From positions 1-40,764 of the forward strand of contig JBBCJR010000034.1 in the NCBI GenBank assembly GCA_037190805.1: a stretch of 40,764 nucleotides of DNA. Direction: 5' to 3'. Origin of the DNA: JBBCJR01 sp037190805. GTDB lineage: Bacteria; Pseudomonadota; Alphaproteobacteria; Sphingomonadales; Sphingomonadaceae. Below are positions 1 to 7,730 of this stretch, in pieces (positions within the stretch are counted from its first letter, which is position 1; the number at the start of each line of letters is the position of its first letter). A program made the position numbers and the translations under genes. Under the pieces are notes generated by a model, which saw only the letters and a program-made list of their open reading frames with translations, was not told the origin of the DNA and made no database searches.

Positions 1-349
1 ATCGAAACAGTGATCGGCATTCACTCGGTCCCATGCCGAACTTCGCCGAGCCGTTGCCATCCGCCCAGCCGGCCACGCATCATCCTCGCCAGCCCAAGGC
101 AGGCCAGCGAGCCCAGCAACAACGGACCAATGATCGCCAAGGCAGTGCGATCATCAAAACACCCCTCTCTTCGACGCAATAACCAGTCAGGGGCGCCAAA
201 CCGAAATCGCCGGGAAAAGCCCGACGAAAATTCACGTTCCGCAGCGGAAACCCACCAACGAGCGGCGGTTCATTCACATCGCCCAGTCACCAATAATCAA
301 TTTCATTGATAATTCAATGATAATAGTTGTGATAAGCTGCCGACACAAT
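1..349. other. left-edge region without a confident gene
   Basis: I find no supportable gene here. On the minus strand a GAGAGGGG ribosome-site-like stretch precedes an ATG at 154, but that frame closes after 24 codons. A neighbouring minus-strand frame ending at 21 reads a hydrophobic stretch (ALAIIGPLLLGSLACLGLA) followed by arginines, as in a small membrane protein or a sorting tail, but it has no ATG in a good position. A palindromic operator-like site lies at 304-319. If a leftward gene exists, it is either very short, frameshifted, or begins beyond the window. Confidence 0.4.
304..319. promoter_or_regulatory. MarR-type operator candidate, site 1
   Basis: Perfect inverted repeat CATTGA-TAAT-TCAATG, extended by one further matching pair (T/A) on each side. 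It has the same half-sites and 4-nt spacing as the sites at 13020 and 14575. It lies downstream of the MarR gene stop (350) and would serve a leftward promoter whose gene is near or beyond the window edge. The assignment to the MarR protein is inferred. Confidence 0.6.
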
Positions 350-916
350 TCATAGGGCTTTTTCATCCTCTAGGCTGTCCAGCAGCCGGTGCATGATCTT
401 CCCCAGCAGCTTGTCCAGCTTCGCCCTTTCGGGCTGGCTAAGGTCGGCCATCAGCCCTTCATGAAAGGCGCCCCGTACTGCAATCAGCGATTCATATTTG
501 CGGCGCCCGGTTTCCGTCAGCGTCAGGATAGGCGTTCTGAGATCGCGGCTGTTCGCGCGACGGCTGATCAGCCCCTGCTTCTCCAGCGCCGCGACCGCCC
601 GGCTGACCTCGGCCCGATCGACCCAGGCCAGATCGGCGATCTGGCGAACCGTGGCCCCTTCCTTCAAGGTCATCAACCGACTGAGCACGCGCCATTCGGA
701 ATAGCTGATTCCGCCCGCTTCCGACAGGCGTCGAATGGTCAGGCGGTCCATGACCTTCGCCACTAGCGCCAGTCGGAAGGTCGGATAGTCCAGCTGGGGC
801 AGCACCCACCCATCCAAGGCCGGCAGGCTGGTCGTGCGGGCCACCTGCCCTTCCCCACGTCGGGGAGTTGGCACCGGTTTGCCCTTTTGTCTCGTGCCCG
901 CTGTTTTTCCGCTCAT
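350..916 (-). CDS. MarR-family transcriptional regulator
   Basis: 188-residue winged-helix protein of the MarR family, which bind palindromic operators as dimers and usually respond to small phenolic ligands. The core runs from about residue 45 to 180. The recognition region contains SYSEWRVLSRL, then VRQIADLAWVDRAEVSRAVAALEKQGLI, followed by the wing RRANSRDLRTPILTLTETG. The first 40 residues are an Arg/Lys/Pro-rich extension not typical of the family. It is the last gene of the leftward operon with the aldehyde dehydrogenase, stilbene-type oxygenase, DUF3237 and GFA genes (91 bp after the GFA stop). Operator-like CATTGA-N4-TCAATG palindromes near the promoters of this region make it the likely local regulator, repressor or activator not decided. 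Confidence 0.92.
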   Translation of the reverse strand: MSGKTAGTRQKGKPVPTPRRGEGQVARTTSLPALDGWVLPQLDYPTFRLALVAKVMDRLTIRRLSEAGGISYSEWRVLSRLMTLKEGATVRQIADLAWVDRAEVSRAVAALEKQGLISRRANSRDLRTPILTLTETGRRKYESLIAVRGAFHEGLMADLSQPERAKLDKLLGKIMHRLLDSLEDEKAL

Positions 917-1007
917 GCTGTCAACCTTCTGCCCCCAATTTCGACATTATGCCCGGGCCTTGCTCGGGCTGCCAGACACTGCCGAAGTTTGTCAAAGGCC
1001 GGGTGCA

Positions 1008-1433
1008 TCAAAGATCGCGCGGTGGCAGCATCGGGAATTGCGGCAGCGCCGGGTTAAAGCAGTCCCACACCAGCCGGTCCTTGGCATAAATGACGCTTTC
1101 GGGCTGGATCCGGTTGGGGTCGTCCAGCGATCCGGCCTGAACCATGATGACTTCACCGGGTAGCGTTCCGGATGTGTAAAGCCGGCCGGCGCACCGGCCG
1201 CAAAAGTGGCGGGTGACGTCACCCCCGGTATCGCCAGCAGTGGTGTAAGCCGCAGGCCGACCTTCGAGCGTCAATTGGTCGCGGTGGATGCCGACAATCG
1301 TGGTGTGGCCCGTGCCAGTCGCCTTCTGGCAGTCCCTGCAACAGCATTGGCTGACGAATAGCGGCGCACCGACTATCCGGTAGCGGATGGCACCGCAGAG
1401 ACAGCCGCCCGCTAGGGCCTCGTCTTCCTCCAT
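1008..1433 (-). CDS. GFA-family zinc-binding protein (Gfa-like)
   Basis: 141-residue member of the glutathione-dependent formaldehyde-activating (GFA) fold family, small zinc proteins whose substrates are mostly unknown. The family cysteines are visible: GGCLCGAIRY at about residues 9-18, QCCCRDCQKATGTGH at about 29-43, and HFCGRCAGRLY at about 75-85. The ATG at 1433 is chosen because a GGGGGGCAGCGG ribosome-site-like stretch precedes it and it falls 19 bp after the DUF3237 stop; longer in-frame starts would overlap that gene. In this operon a role in handling an aldehyde or thiol adduct is possible, since the cluster makes aldehydes, but that is inference from context only. Confidence 0.85.
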   Translation of the reverse strand: MEEDEALAGGCLCGAIRYRIVGAPLFVSQCCCRDCQKATGTGHTTIVGIHRDQLTLEGRPAAYTTAGDTGGDVTRHFCGRCAGRLYTSGTLPGEVIMVQAGSLDDPNRIQPESVIYAKDRLVWDCFNPALPQFPMLPPRDL

Positions 1434-1452
1434 CACCGCTGCCCCCCGCGCC

Positions 1453-1932
1453 TCACAGGACTTGGAAATAATGGATCCGGTTGGACCCCGGCGTCTTTTC
1501 CGCCACACCGACGAACACATGCTTGTCCAGCCATTCGTGCGGCCCTTCCGGCACGTCGAACTTGGGAGTGACGCGCATATAATATTCGTCGTGTTCGACT
1601 GGTTCCTGTCGCCGCAATCTCTCCATCACTTCCGGCGGACCCCAGCGATAACCACGGTTGTGCAGCATGACGATTGTTCCATCGTCCAGCTCAAGCAAAT
1701 ATTTGGCGTCGAAATCGATGACCCCGTCAGCGCGGATGAGAGGAAAATCACCGCCGCTCATCGGCACGACCTTGCCGTTGATCCGGCCTTCGACGGTACC
1801 GCCCTTCACATAAACCGCCGCACGCGCCTGCCCGGTCGTACTGGGCCTGATATAGTAGGCGCGGGTCAGTTCGATCCCGATCGTGAAGGCGAATTCCAGC
1901 CGGGGCTGGAATGGGTGTGGCGCATCAGTCAT
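1453..1932 (-). CDS. DUF3237 (UPF0311) protein
   Basis: 159-residue protein of the DUF3237/UPF0311 family, a small beta-barrel family without an established general function. Recognisable parts are the opening PRLEFAFTIGIEL, then VYVKGGTVEGRINGKVVPMSGGDFPLIRADGVIDFDAKY in pieces, and the tail YYMRVTPKFDVPEGPHEWL. The ATG at 1932 is preceded by GGAG inside the end of the upstream dioxygenase gene; the stop of that gene (1934-1936) is one base away, so the two are likely translationally coupled. Tight coupling with a stilbene-type dioxygenase suggests a role in the same catabolic path, for instance binding or isomerising an aromatic intermediate (inference). It has no signal peptide, so it is cytoplasmic. 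Confidence 0.85.
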   Translation of the reverse strand: MTDAPHPFQPRLEFAFTIGIELTRAYYIRPSTTGQARAAVYVKGGTVEGRINGKVVPMSGGDFPLIRADGVIDFDAKYLLELDDGTIVMLHNRGYRWGPPEVMERLRRQEPVEHDEYYMRVTPKFDVPEGPHEWLDKHVFVGVAEKTPGSNRIHYFQVL

Positions 1933-1933
1933 C

Positions 1934-3403
1934 CTATTCTCCATGAAAATGTCGGGGCGCCGCCGGAACCCAGTTGCCATGCAACCCCATGCGCATGCGG
2001 AAGGGCAGCCCGATCGTGGCGATCGGCCCTTTGGGCAGGTCCAACGCCTCGAATAGCAGCAGCCGCGAGGTCATCTCCGCCAGCCGGTTCTCGATGACCA
2101 CGAGATAACCGTCGCCTTCGTCCACGCCCCCCGGACGGGGGATGAACGCCGGCTCCTGCAACGACGAGGTCGGGCCGACCCAGTACGTGCTGGTTTGGCC
2201 CGTCTCCAGATCGATATGGCCGATCGTGTTCATCATCATGCCCGACGCGCTGCGATTGCCCGGCAGCTCGACCGGCTTCGCCAGATCCTGCACGAGCTGC
2301 CACCCATGACGGTTCCGCTGTCCGGCGAAGCGATCGTCGATGCGTGGAAACTCGCCGACCAGATCGGCCAGCGGCGTCATCTCGATCTCGTCGCTGTTGC
2401 TCATCATGTCGACGGTCCAGCGTGTCATTCGCGCGGCGGCGTTGTGCGGCTCGAACGGCAGGCCCTCCGTGTCCGGGAAGAAGGGGAACATGTTGCCCTT
2501 CGCCATCGGCACGTCGAAATGGATCGTCGTGCCGACATTATGGGCGTTCATGACATGGCTGGCAAAGCAGGTCGGCGCCGAGAACCAGCGGATATCGTCG
2601 GCGCCGCCGTTGCGCGGCAGGATGCCCAGATGCACAGGCCGCCCCCGGTCGAAGCCGAAATGCGGCAGGCCAGCCTTCAGCCGATCCCAGGAACCGACGA
2701 TCGGCACCACATGGAATACGACATAATCCTCAGTGATACCGAAGTCGTGCATCATGCAGTAATAGGGAATCTCGAACCAGACCTCCTTCGTGATCTCGCC
2801 GGCAGGACTGATTACGTAGAAGGCCATATCGCGCGTGCACAGGCCCTTGGCTGCATAGCCGAAGGCCAGCATCTCGCCGGTCCTCGGATCGATCTTCGGA
2901 TGTGCAGTAAAGGTTTCCGACGTCAATTTGCCGCCGAAGCTGTAATTCGGATCGATCGTCTCCAGCGTCTCCGGGTCCATCGCGACCGGCGGGCTGTCTT
3001 CCTTCAGGGCAAGCAGCTTGCCCGCGTGGACGACGACATTGGTGTTGGCGGTGCCCCTTACCTCGCCCTTCACCCTGTCGTCATCGGTCAGCGGATTTCG
3101 GTAGGCGCCGAACAGCGCGTGCCCCGCCTTCCGTTCCAGCCGGAACTTGTCCGTGCGCACCCAACGCTGATGCAGCGACACCTCGCCGCTCCTGAACCGG
3201 AAGCGGGTGACCATGCCGTCGCCATTGAACCAGATGTCGTCGCCAGCCAGAGGCGGGAATTGCGGGTCGGGCGCGACACGGTAGAAACTGCCATCCAGAT
3301 CGGCGGGGACCGTCCCGTCAATGACGGGCAGATTGCGAACTTCGCCCTCCACTCCGGATGGCGCAAAAAAGCCGGTGAAATTTGGCGTTTCCGGGAATTT
3401 CAT
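1934..3403 (-). CDS. carotenoid cleavage oxygenase, lignostilbene-dioxygenase type
   Basis: 489-residue non-haem Fe(II) seven-bladed-propeller dioxygenase, which splits a carbon-carbon double bond into two aldehydes with O2. The four iron-binding histidines are at residues 168 (TAHPK), 219 (MMHDFG), 283 (SHVMNAHN) and 475 (GLHGNW). Second-shell glutamates are at E135, E351 (GEFPRID) and E417 (LQEPAF). F59, Y101 and K134 (LLALKED) occupy exactly the numbered positions that bind the phenol ring in bacterial stilbene-cleaving enzymes (NOV1, LSD); carotenoid-cleaving relatives lack the lysine. This points to a para-hydroxystilbene or similar phenylpropenoid substrate. The ATG at 3403 has GGGAGAGG before it. 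The gene is cytoplasmic (no signal peptide), in an operon after an aldehyde dehydrogenase, with an operator-like site 44-59 bp upstream. Confidence 0.93.
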   Translation of the reverse strand: MKFPETPNFTGFFAPSGVEGEVRNLPVIDGTVPADLDGSFYRVAPDPQFPPLAGDDIWFNGDGMVTRFRFRSGEVSLHQRWVRTDKFRLERKAGHALFGAYRNPLTDDDRVKGEVRGTANTNVVVHAGKLLALKEDSPPVAMDPETLETIDPNYSFGGKLTSETFTAHPKIDPRTGEMLAFGYAAKGLCTRDMAFYVISPAGEITKEVWFEIPYYCMMHDFGITEDYVVFHVVPIVGSWDRLKAGLPHFGFDRGRPVHLGILPRNGGADDIRWFSAPTCFASHVMNAHNVGTTIHFDVPMAKGNMFPFFPDTEGLPFEPHNAAARMTRWTVDMMSNSDEIEMTPLADLVGEFPRIDDRFAGQRNRHGWQLVQDLAKPVELPGNRSASGMMMNTIGHIDLETGQTSTYWVGPTSSLQEPAFIPRPGGVDEGDGYLVVIENRLAEMTSRLLLFEALDLPKGPIATIGLPFRMRMGLHGNWVPAAPRHFHGE

Positions 3404-3446
3404 GATCCTCTCCCTAGCCACGCCATCAACTGCGGGCGAGCAATAT

Positions 3447-3462
3447 CGTGGATTAATCAATA
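3447..3462 (-). promoter_or_regulatory. degenerate MarR-type operator candidate, site 2
   Basis: On the minus strand this reads TATTGA-TTAA-TCCACG, very like the site at 5032-5047 (TATTGA-TAGT-TCAACG) and related to the perfect CATTGA-N4-TCAATG sites. It lies between the aldehyde dehydrogenase stop (3507) and the dioxygenase start (3403), so the dioxygenase may have its own regulated promoter. Confidence 0.45.
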
Positions 3463-3506
3463 ACATTTTGCATTCCGCACCCGCAAGGTGCGAGGCCGCC
3501 GGCGCG

Positions 3507-4958
3507 TTATTTCTGGTGGATCGTCTTGGTGACCAGACACGCCTCGACGCCCTCCGGTCCGTCCTCGGACCCATGGCCGCTTTCCTTCACGCCCTGGAAA
3601 GGAGCGTCTGCGCCGGCGATCATCGTCCCGTTGACCCCGACCATCCCCGCCTCGAGCGCGTCGGCGATCCGGTTTGCCTGTCGGCCATTTTCGGTGAACG
3701 CATAGGCAGCAAGACCATAGGGCAGCCGGTTTGCCTGTTCGACCACCTCGTCGAACGTCGAGAAACGGCTGGTGGCGATGACGGGACCGAACGGTTCCTC
3801 GTTCATCAGCCGGGCTGCCGTCGGCACATCCGCCAACACCGTGGGTTGAAAGAAAAAGCCCTGGTCCCCCTGACGTTCACCGCCGGTCAGAAGCGCCGCG
3901 CCATGCCCGATCGCATCTGCCACCAATGCCTCGACCGCAGCCGGCCGGCGGGGATTCGCCATGGGTCCCATCATCGTCCCGGCCTGCAGGCCATGACCCA
4001 GAGAAGCGGCGCCCATCCGCTCAGTCAGCGCCGCGACGAAGCGGTCGTGGATGCCGTCCTGGACATAGAAGCGGGTCGGCGACACACACACTTGGCCGGC
4101 ATTGCGCAGCTTGGACGCCGCGAGCAGCGGCACGGCACGGTCGAGGTCGGCGTCGTCGAAGATGATGACCGGCGCATGGCCGCCCAGCTCCATCGTGGTC
4201 CGCTTCATGGTGTCGACGGCCAGCTTCATCAGATGCTTGCCGACCGTGGTCGAGCCTGTGAAGCTGAGCTTGCGGATGATGGGGCTTGCTAACAAATGGC
4301 GCGACACCTCGTCCGGCACGCCGAACACCAGCTGAACGACCCCCGTCGGCAGCCCTGCATCCAGCAGGGCCTGGACCACCGCCATGCCTGATGCTGGCGT
4401 TTCCTCCGCCGGCTTCAGGATCACCGAACAACCGGCGGCAACCGGTGCGCCCAGCTTGCGCCCGGGATTACCGATTGGAAAATTCCAGGGCGCAAAAGCA
4501 GCGACCGGTCCCACCGGCACCTTCATTACCAGCGAGCGTTCGCCGGTCGGCCGCTGCAGGACACGGCCATAGAGGCGCTGCGCCTCGCCGGCATAGAAAT
4601 CAAAGAGGTTGGCCACCATGTGGACCTCTCCCCGCGTCTCGGCGAGGGTCTTGCCCTGCTCGCGCGTGGCATTGACGGCGATGGCCTCTTCCCGCTCGCG
4701 CAGCAGTCGCGCGGCACCGGCCAGCACGGCCGCGCGCTCGGTCCCGCTTGATCGGCTCCACAGGCGGAAACCGGCGTCCGCTGCGGCCAATGCCCGGTCC
4801 AGATCGGCGGCAGCGGCCAGCGGCACTTCGCCCAGCAAGTGCCCCGTCGCGGGATCCAGAACCGCATGTGTGCGGCGCCCTCCCGTCTCGATCCATTCCC
4901 CGTCAATGTGCAGCTTCAGCGTGGGATAGGCGATGCCGGCGCCGGCGAGTTCGGTCAT
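3507..4958 (-). CDS. NAD(P)-dependent aldehyde dehydrogenase
   Basis: 483-residue aldehyde dehydrogenase of the succinate-semialdehyde/benzaldehyde dehydrogenase type; it oxidises an aldehyde to the carboxylic acid in the cytoplasm. Catalytic residues are visible: N159 in PWNFP, K182 in ILKPAEETP, the general base E257 in MELGGHAP, the Rossmann FTGSTTVGK at 233-241, and nucleophile C291 in GQVCVSP. It is full length for the family. It is the first gene of the leftward operon and lies 103 bp before the stilbene-type dioxygenase, whose products are aldehydes, so oxidation of the hydroxybenzaldehydes formed by that enzyme is the natural role (inference). The divergent promoter region toward 5135 holds an operator-like site at 5032-5047. 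Confidence 0.93.
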   Translation of the reverse strand: MTELAGAGIAYPTLKLHIDGEWIETGGRRTHAVLDPATGHLLGEVPLAAAADLDRALAAADAGFRLWSRSSGTERAAVLAGAARLLREREEAIAVNATREQGKTLAETRGEVHMVANLFDFYAGEAQRLYGRVLQRPTGERSLVMKVPVGPVAAFAPWNFPIGNPGRKLGAPVAAGCSVILKPAEETPASGMAVVQALLDAGLPTGVVQLVFGVPDEVSRHLLASPIIRKLSFTGSTTVGKHLMKLAVDTMKRTTMELGGHAPVIIFDDADLDRAVPLLAASKLRNAGQVCVSPTRFYVQDGIHDRFVAALTERMGAASLGHGLQAGTMMGPMANPRRPAAVEALVADAIGHGAALLTGGERQGDQGFFFQPTVLADVPTAARLMNEEPFGPVIATSRFSTFDEVVEQANRLPYGLAAYAFTENGRQANRIADALEAGMVGVNGTMIAGADAPFQGVKESGHGSEDGPEGVEACLVTKTIHQK

Positions 4959-5031
4959 GCAAACGTCCTTTGTCGAACAATCTCGGGAGAGCCAAATGGT
5001 CCGAAGGGCCTTTCATGACCGGCTCATCATT

Positions 5032-5047
5032 TATTGATAGTTCAACG
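5032..5047. promoter_or_regulatory. MarR-type operator candidate, site 3, divergent promoter
   Basis: TATTGA-TAGT-TCAACG, a near-palindrome with inner half-sites TTGA and TCAA, in the 176-bp gap between the divergent aldehyde dehydrogenase (start 4958) and serine hydrolase (start 5135) genes. One site here could control both operons. It matches the 16-bp pattern of the perfect sites at 304, 13020 and 14575 in the inner positions. Confidence 0.5.
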
Positions 5048-5134
5048 ATTTTTCCATTGCAACTTCATCGCGCCGCAGGCAGACAATCGCGGAATTGCTT
5101 GTCGTTCGACGATGCCGAACAGAGGGGGTTTGCC

Positions 5135-6361
5135 ATGGCCGCTCGCTGGCTGATAGCTGCTGCGTTGATGTCTTCCGCCGCCTTGGCGCAGACGCCTGTC
5201 ATAGATCACGCGCCCAGTGCCGCCATATTGGAGCTGCGGCGCATCTTCTTTGCCGACCGACGGATCAACGCCCTGACGTTCCGGAACATGGCGGACATGT
5301 TCCACACTCTCACCGTCGGACATGGCGACCGGGTGTGGCAACTCGACACCGACTACCACCCGCTCGATTTCACTTATGGCTTCGACGGCAAAAACCTGAA
5401 CGCCGAGGCGTTCCTGGAGCGCACCCACACCAACGCCCTCATCATCGTGAAAGGGGGCCGGATCGTCTTCGAGCGCTATCGTAACTTCACCGATCCGACG
5501 ACCCATTTTCTCTCCATGTCGACGGCGAAGTCGATCACCTCGATCCTGGTCGGCGCGGCGATTCAGGACGGGCTGATCCGCTCGATCGATGACCAGATCA
5601 CAGCCTATGTCCCAGAACTGATGGGCAGCGCTTATGACGGGGTGACGATCAGGAATGCCCTGATGATGCGCTCGGGCGTCGACCGGCCCGACGTTTACGA
5701 CGCCAGCCCCGACAGCGAGATGGCCAAGGTTCGCGAAGGCGCCATGGTCCGGAACGATCGCCGTTCGACCGACGAGGCGCTGGTGGTGAAACGTCGCCAT
5801 CCACCCGGCAAGACATTTCTCTATTCCACGCTCGACACCACCGTCCTCGGCTGGGTGATCGAGAAGGCGGCCGGGAAACCCCTGCCCGACTATATGACGC
5901 AGCGGCTGTGGCAGCCGCTGGGCGCGGAAGCGGAGGGCTTCTTCATCGCCGACGGCCCGCCCGGAATCGGCCGGGCGACCAACGGCATGGGCTATAACGC
6001 GGTGCTGCGGGACTATGCCCGTATCGGCCTGATGATGCTGAATGACGGCCGGGCCAATGGCCGGCAGATCATTCCAGCCGAGTGGGTCCGGGCATCGACG
6101 TCCCCTCACGGCCCGGAGCCCGCCGCCACCGGAGAGGATTATGGTTATGGTTACCAGTGGTGGACGCTGACGAACTCCAACGCCTACATGGCGATCGGCC
6201 TCCAGGGGCAGTTCATCTTCGTTGATCCCGACACCGATACGGTGATCGTCAAGCTCAGCTATTTCCCGCTGGGCGACGAGGCGGCCTCGCGTGAGAGCGA
6301 CGCCTTCTTCCGCGCAGCGTCCGCCTGGCGACCCGCCGAGGCGGTTGGCAGCGGCCGTTGA
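5135..6361 (+). CDS. secreted serine hydrolase, beta-lactamase/NylB-like
   Basis: 408-residue serine hydrolase of the class C beta-lactamase-related fold, which includes esterases and amide hydrolases such as NylB. A Sec signal peptide (MAARWLIAAALMSSAALAQ) predicts export to the periplasm. The catalytic SxxK is S129-T-A-K132; YSTLDTTVLGWVIE at about 228-241 supplies the Tyr motif; GYGYQWWT and a LQGQF segment near the C-terminus form the rest of the pocket. The ATG at 5135 is preceded by AGAGGGGG. A paralogue with the same layout is encoded at 7731-8936. The next gene overlaps its stop, so 5135-7709 is one operon. The likely role is hydrolysis of an ester or amide of the imported substrate; the actual bond is unknown. 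Confidence 0.9.
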   Translation: MAARWLIAAALMSSAALAQTPVIDHAPSAAILELRRIFFADRRINALTFRNMADMFHTLTVGHGDRVWQLDTDYHPLDFTYGFDGKNLNAEAFLERTHTNALIIVKGGRIVFERYRNFTDPTTHFLSMSTAKSITSILVGAAIQDGLIRSIDDQITAYVPELMGSAYDGVTIRNALMMRSGVDRPDVYDASPDSEMAKVREGAMVRNDRRSTDEALVVKRRHPPGKTFLYSTLDTTVLGWVIEKAAGKPLPDYMTQRLWQPLGAEAEGFFIADGPPGIGRATNGMGYNAVLRDYARIGLMMLNDGRANGRQIIPAEWVRASTSPHGPEPAATGEDYGYGYQWWTLTNSNAYMAIGLQGQFIFVDPDTDTVIVKLSYFPLGDEAASRESDAFFRAASAWRPAEAVGSGR

Positions 6362-6879
6362 CGGTGGCTGTCACCCCCCTCGCGCGACGGCGCGCGCTGA
6401 CCTGGCTGGCGGGCGCCGTCGCGGCGGGCGTCGCCGCGCCGGCGCGCGCGGCGAGCGGCCAGATGACGCGGGAAAGCTTCGCCCGCTACATTGGCCTGTT
6501 CAACGCGGCCGACATGGGGTTCCTTACCTTTTACACGCCCGATGTCGTGTTCACGAAAGGGCCGCCCGACGGCCAGTTGGTCGGACGCGACGCCATCGGC
6601 CAATGGTATGTCCGCATCTGGCAGGATTTTCGCGAGACCCTGACGCCACTCGCCATCGCCATCGACCCCGCCAACGACATCATGTTGGTCGAGCTGCGCA
6701 CCCAGTTGGAAGCGACGCATGACGGCGTCCAATGGCGGGACAGGGCCTACGGCAAGGGCGACAAGCTGATCGTGGACGGGACCATCGTCTATACCCTGCG
6801 TCAAGGTCTGATCGCGACCATCCGCGGCGCGGCGGATGATCGCCGGGTGATCCCGGCCGGCGAGAGCCTGATCCCATGA
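6358..6879 (+). CDS. Tat-exported NTF2/SnoaL-like protein
   Basis: 173-residue protein with a twin-arginine signal (RRRALTWLAGAVAAGVAAPARA) and one NTF2-like (SnoaL/ketosteroid-isomerase fold) domain from about residue 34. Typical segments are FARYIGLFNAADMGFLTFYTPDVV in parts, GRDAIGQWY, and the closing GDKLIVDGTIVYTLRQGLIATIRGA in parts. Translation appears to begin at TTG 6358, sharing TTGA with the stop of the hydrolase gene; GTG 6364 is the alternative. It is coupled at its end (ATGA) to a second protein of the same type. Members bind or isomerise small hydrophobic molecules; no catalytic residue can be assigned here. Export is notable, because most SnoaL-like catabolic proteins are cytoplasmic. 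Confidence 0.82.
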   Translation: MTVAVTPLARRRALTWLAGAVAAGVAAPARAASGQMTRESFARYIGLFNAADMGFLTFYTPDVVFTKGPPDGQLVGRDAIGQWYVRIWQDFRETLTPLAIAIDPANDIMLVELRTQLEATHDGVQWRDRAYGKGDKLIVDGTIVYTLRQGLIATIRGAADDRRVIPAGESLIP

Positions 6880-7709
6880 AGGGGCTCGACCGACGCCGGG
6901 TGCTGGCGGGCCTGGCGGCGACGGGCCTACTCTGCACCGCCGCCTCACCCGCGCCGGGACCGCTGGCGGTCGCCGACCGAGCCGAGCTTCGGCGGCGCTT
7001 CGATCATTATCTGACGCTTGCGGCGTCCGGCGATCCCGCGCATCGCCGCTATCATGCGGCAGGCGTCGCCACCCCCGGATCGCCGGGCAGCGGGCGAGCA
7101 AGCGTGCGTACGATACTGGTGGACGACGGCGGGAAGACACTGGCGGTCGAATGGCATATCGACGGAACGGTCCCGCAGAACGATGTCGTCTTCTATCATC
7201 TCAGCGACGGGTGGATCGCAGAAATCCGCCCCGCGCGGGATGGCACGCGGCTTACTCCGGCTGATGGCCACCCCTTACCCGCCCGGCCTCCGGCGAACAC
7301 CGGGCCCCTGCCGCCGACCGTCCATCAGCCGTGGATGACGCCAGCCAAGTTTCGAGATTATGCAGACTTGTTCAGCCGGTTCGACGAGCGGTTCGTGGAT
7401 TATTACACGCCCGACGTCCGTTTCATCGCCAAGCCGGCAACCGCACCGCGCGAAGGCCGCAAGGCGATCCTTGATCTCTATCGTCCGCTGCGCGCCGTCC
7501 TCGACGAACAACTGACTGTGCACACGCTGGTGATCGACAGCGATCTGGACCTGATGGCGGCCGAGGTGACGAACCGGCTGACTGCCCGGGGCGCGGTCCG
7601 CCTGCCCGGTCGGATGCTGTCCGTCGGCGATAAGATGGAATTGAACGGCGTCGTTGTTTACGGCCTAAAGGACGGTCGCATCGCATTGATCCGCGACGTC
7701 GGCCAATAG
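6876..7709 (+). CDS. Tat-exported protein with two NTF2-like domains
   Basis: 277-residue protein overlapping the previous gene by ATGA. The N-terminus is a twin-arginine signal (RRRVLAGLAATGLLCTAAS). Two NTF2-like halves follow: a diverged one at about residues 35-130 (FDHYLTLAASGDPAHRRYH, FYHLSDGWIAEIRP) and a clearer one at about 155-277 (FRDYADLFSRFDERF, YYTPDVRFI, GRKAILDLY, GDKMELNGVVVYGLKDGRIALIR in parts). The second half closely parallels the protein encoded just upstream, so the pair looks like a duplication and fusion. Function is unknown; periplasmic binding or isomerisation of a pathway intermediate is possible. It ends 21 bp before the convergent serine hydrolase gene. Confidence 0.82.
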   Translation: MKGLDRRRVLAGLAATGLLCTAASPAPGPLAVADRAELRRRFDHYLTLAASGDPAHRRYHAAGVATPGSPGSGRASVRTILVDDGGKTLAVEWHIDGTVPQNDVVFYHLSDGWIAEIRPARDGTRLTPADGHPLPARPPANTGPLPPTVHQPWMTPAKFRDYADLFSRFDERFVDYYTPDVRFIAKPATAPREGRKAILDLYRPLRAVLDEQLTVHTLVIDSDLDLMAAEVTNRLTARGAVRLPGRMLSVGDKMELNGVVVYGLKDGRIALIRDVGQ

Positions 7710-7730
7710 CTCAGCCCCACCTTCATCCGT

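Noticed and set aside
10..309. Open frame of 99 codons on the plus strand at the left edge
   Set aside because: Arg/Pro/Ser-rich composition typical of antisense GC-rich reading, no family resemblance, no ribosome site, and a palindromic operator follows directly.
2195..3463. 422-codon open frame antisense to the stilbene-type dioxygenase
   Set aside because: Overlaps fully with a gene whose catalytic residues are all visible; reads as low-complexity His/Arg/Asp sequence.
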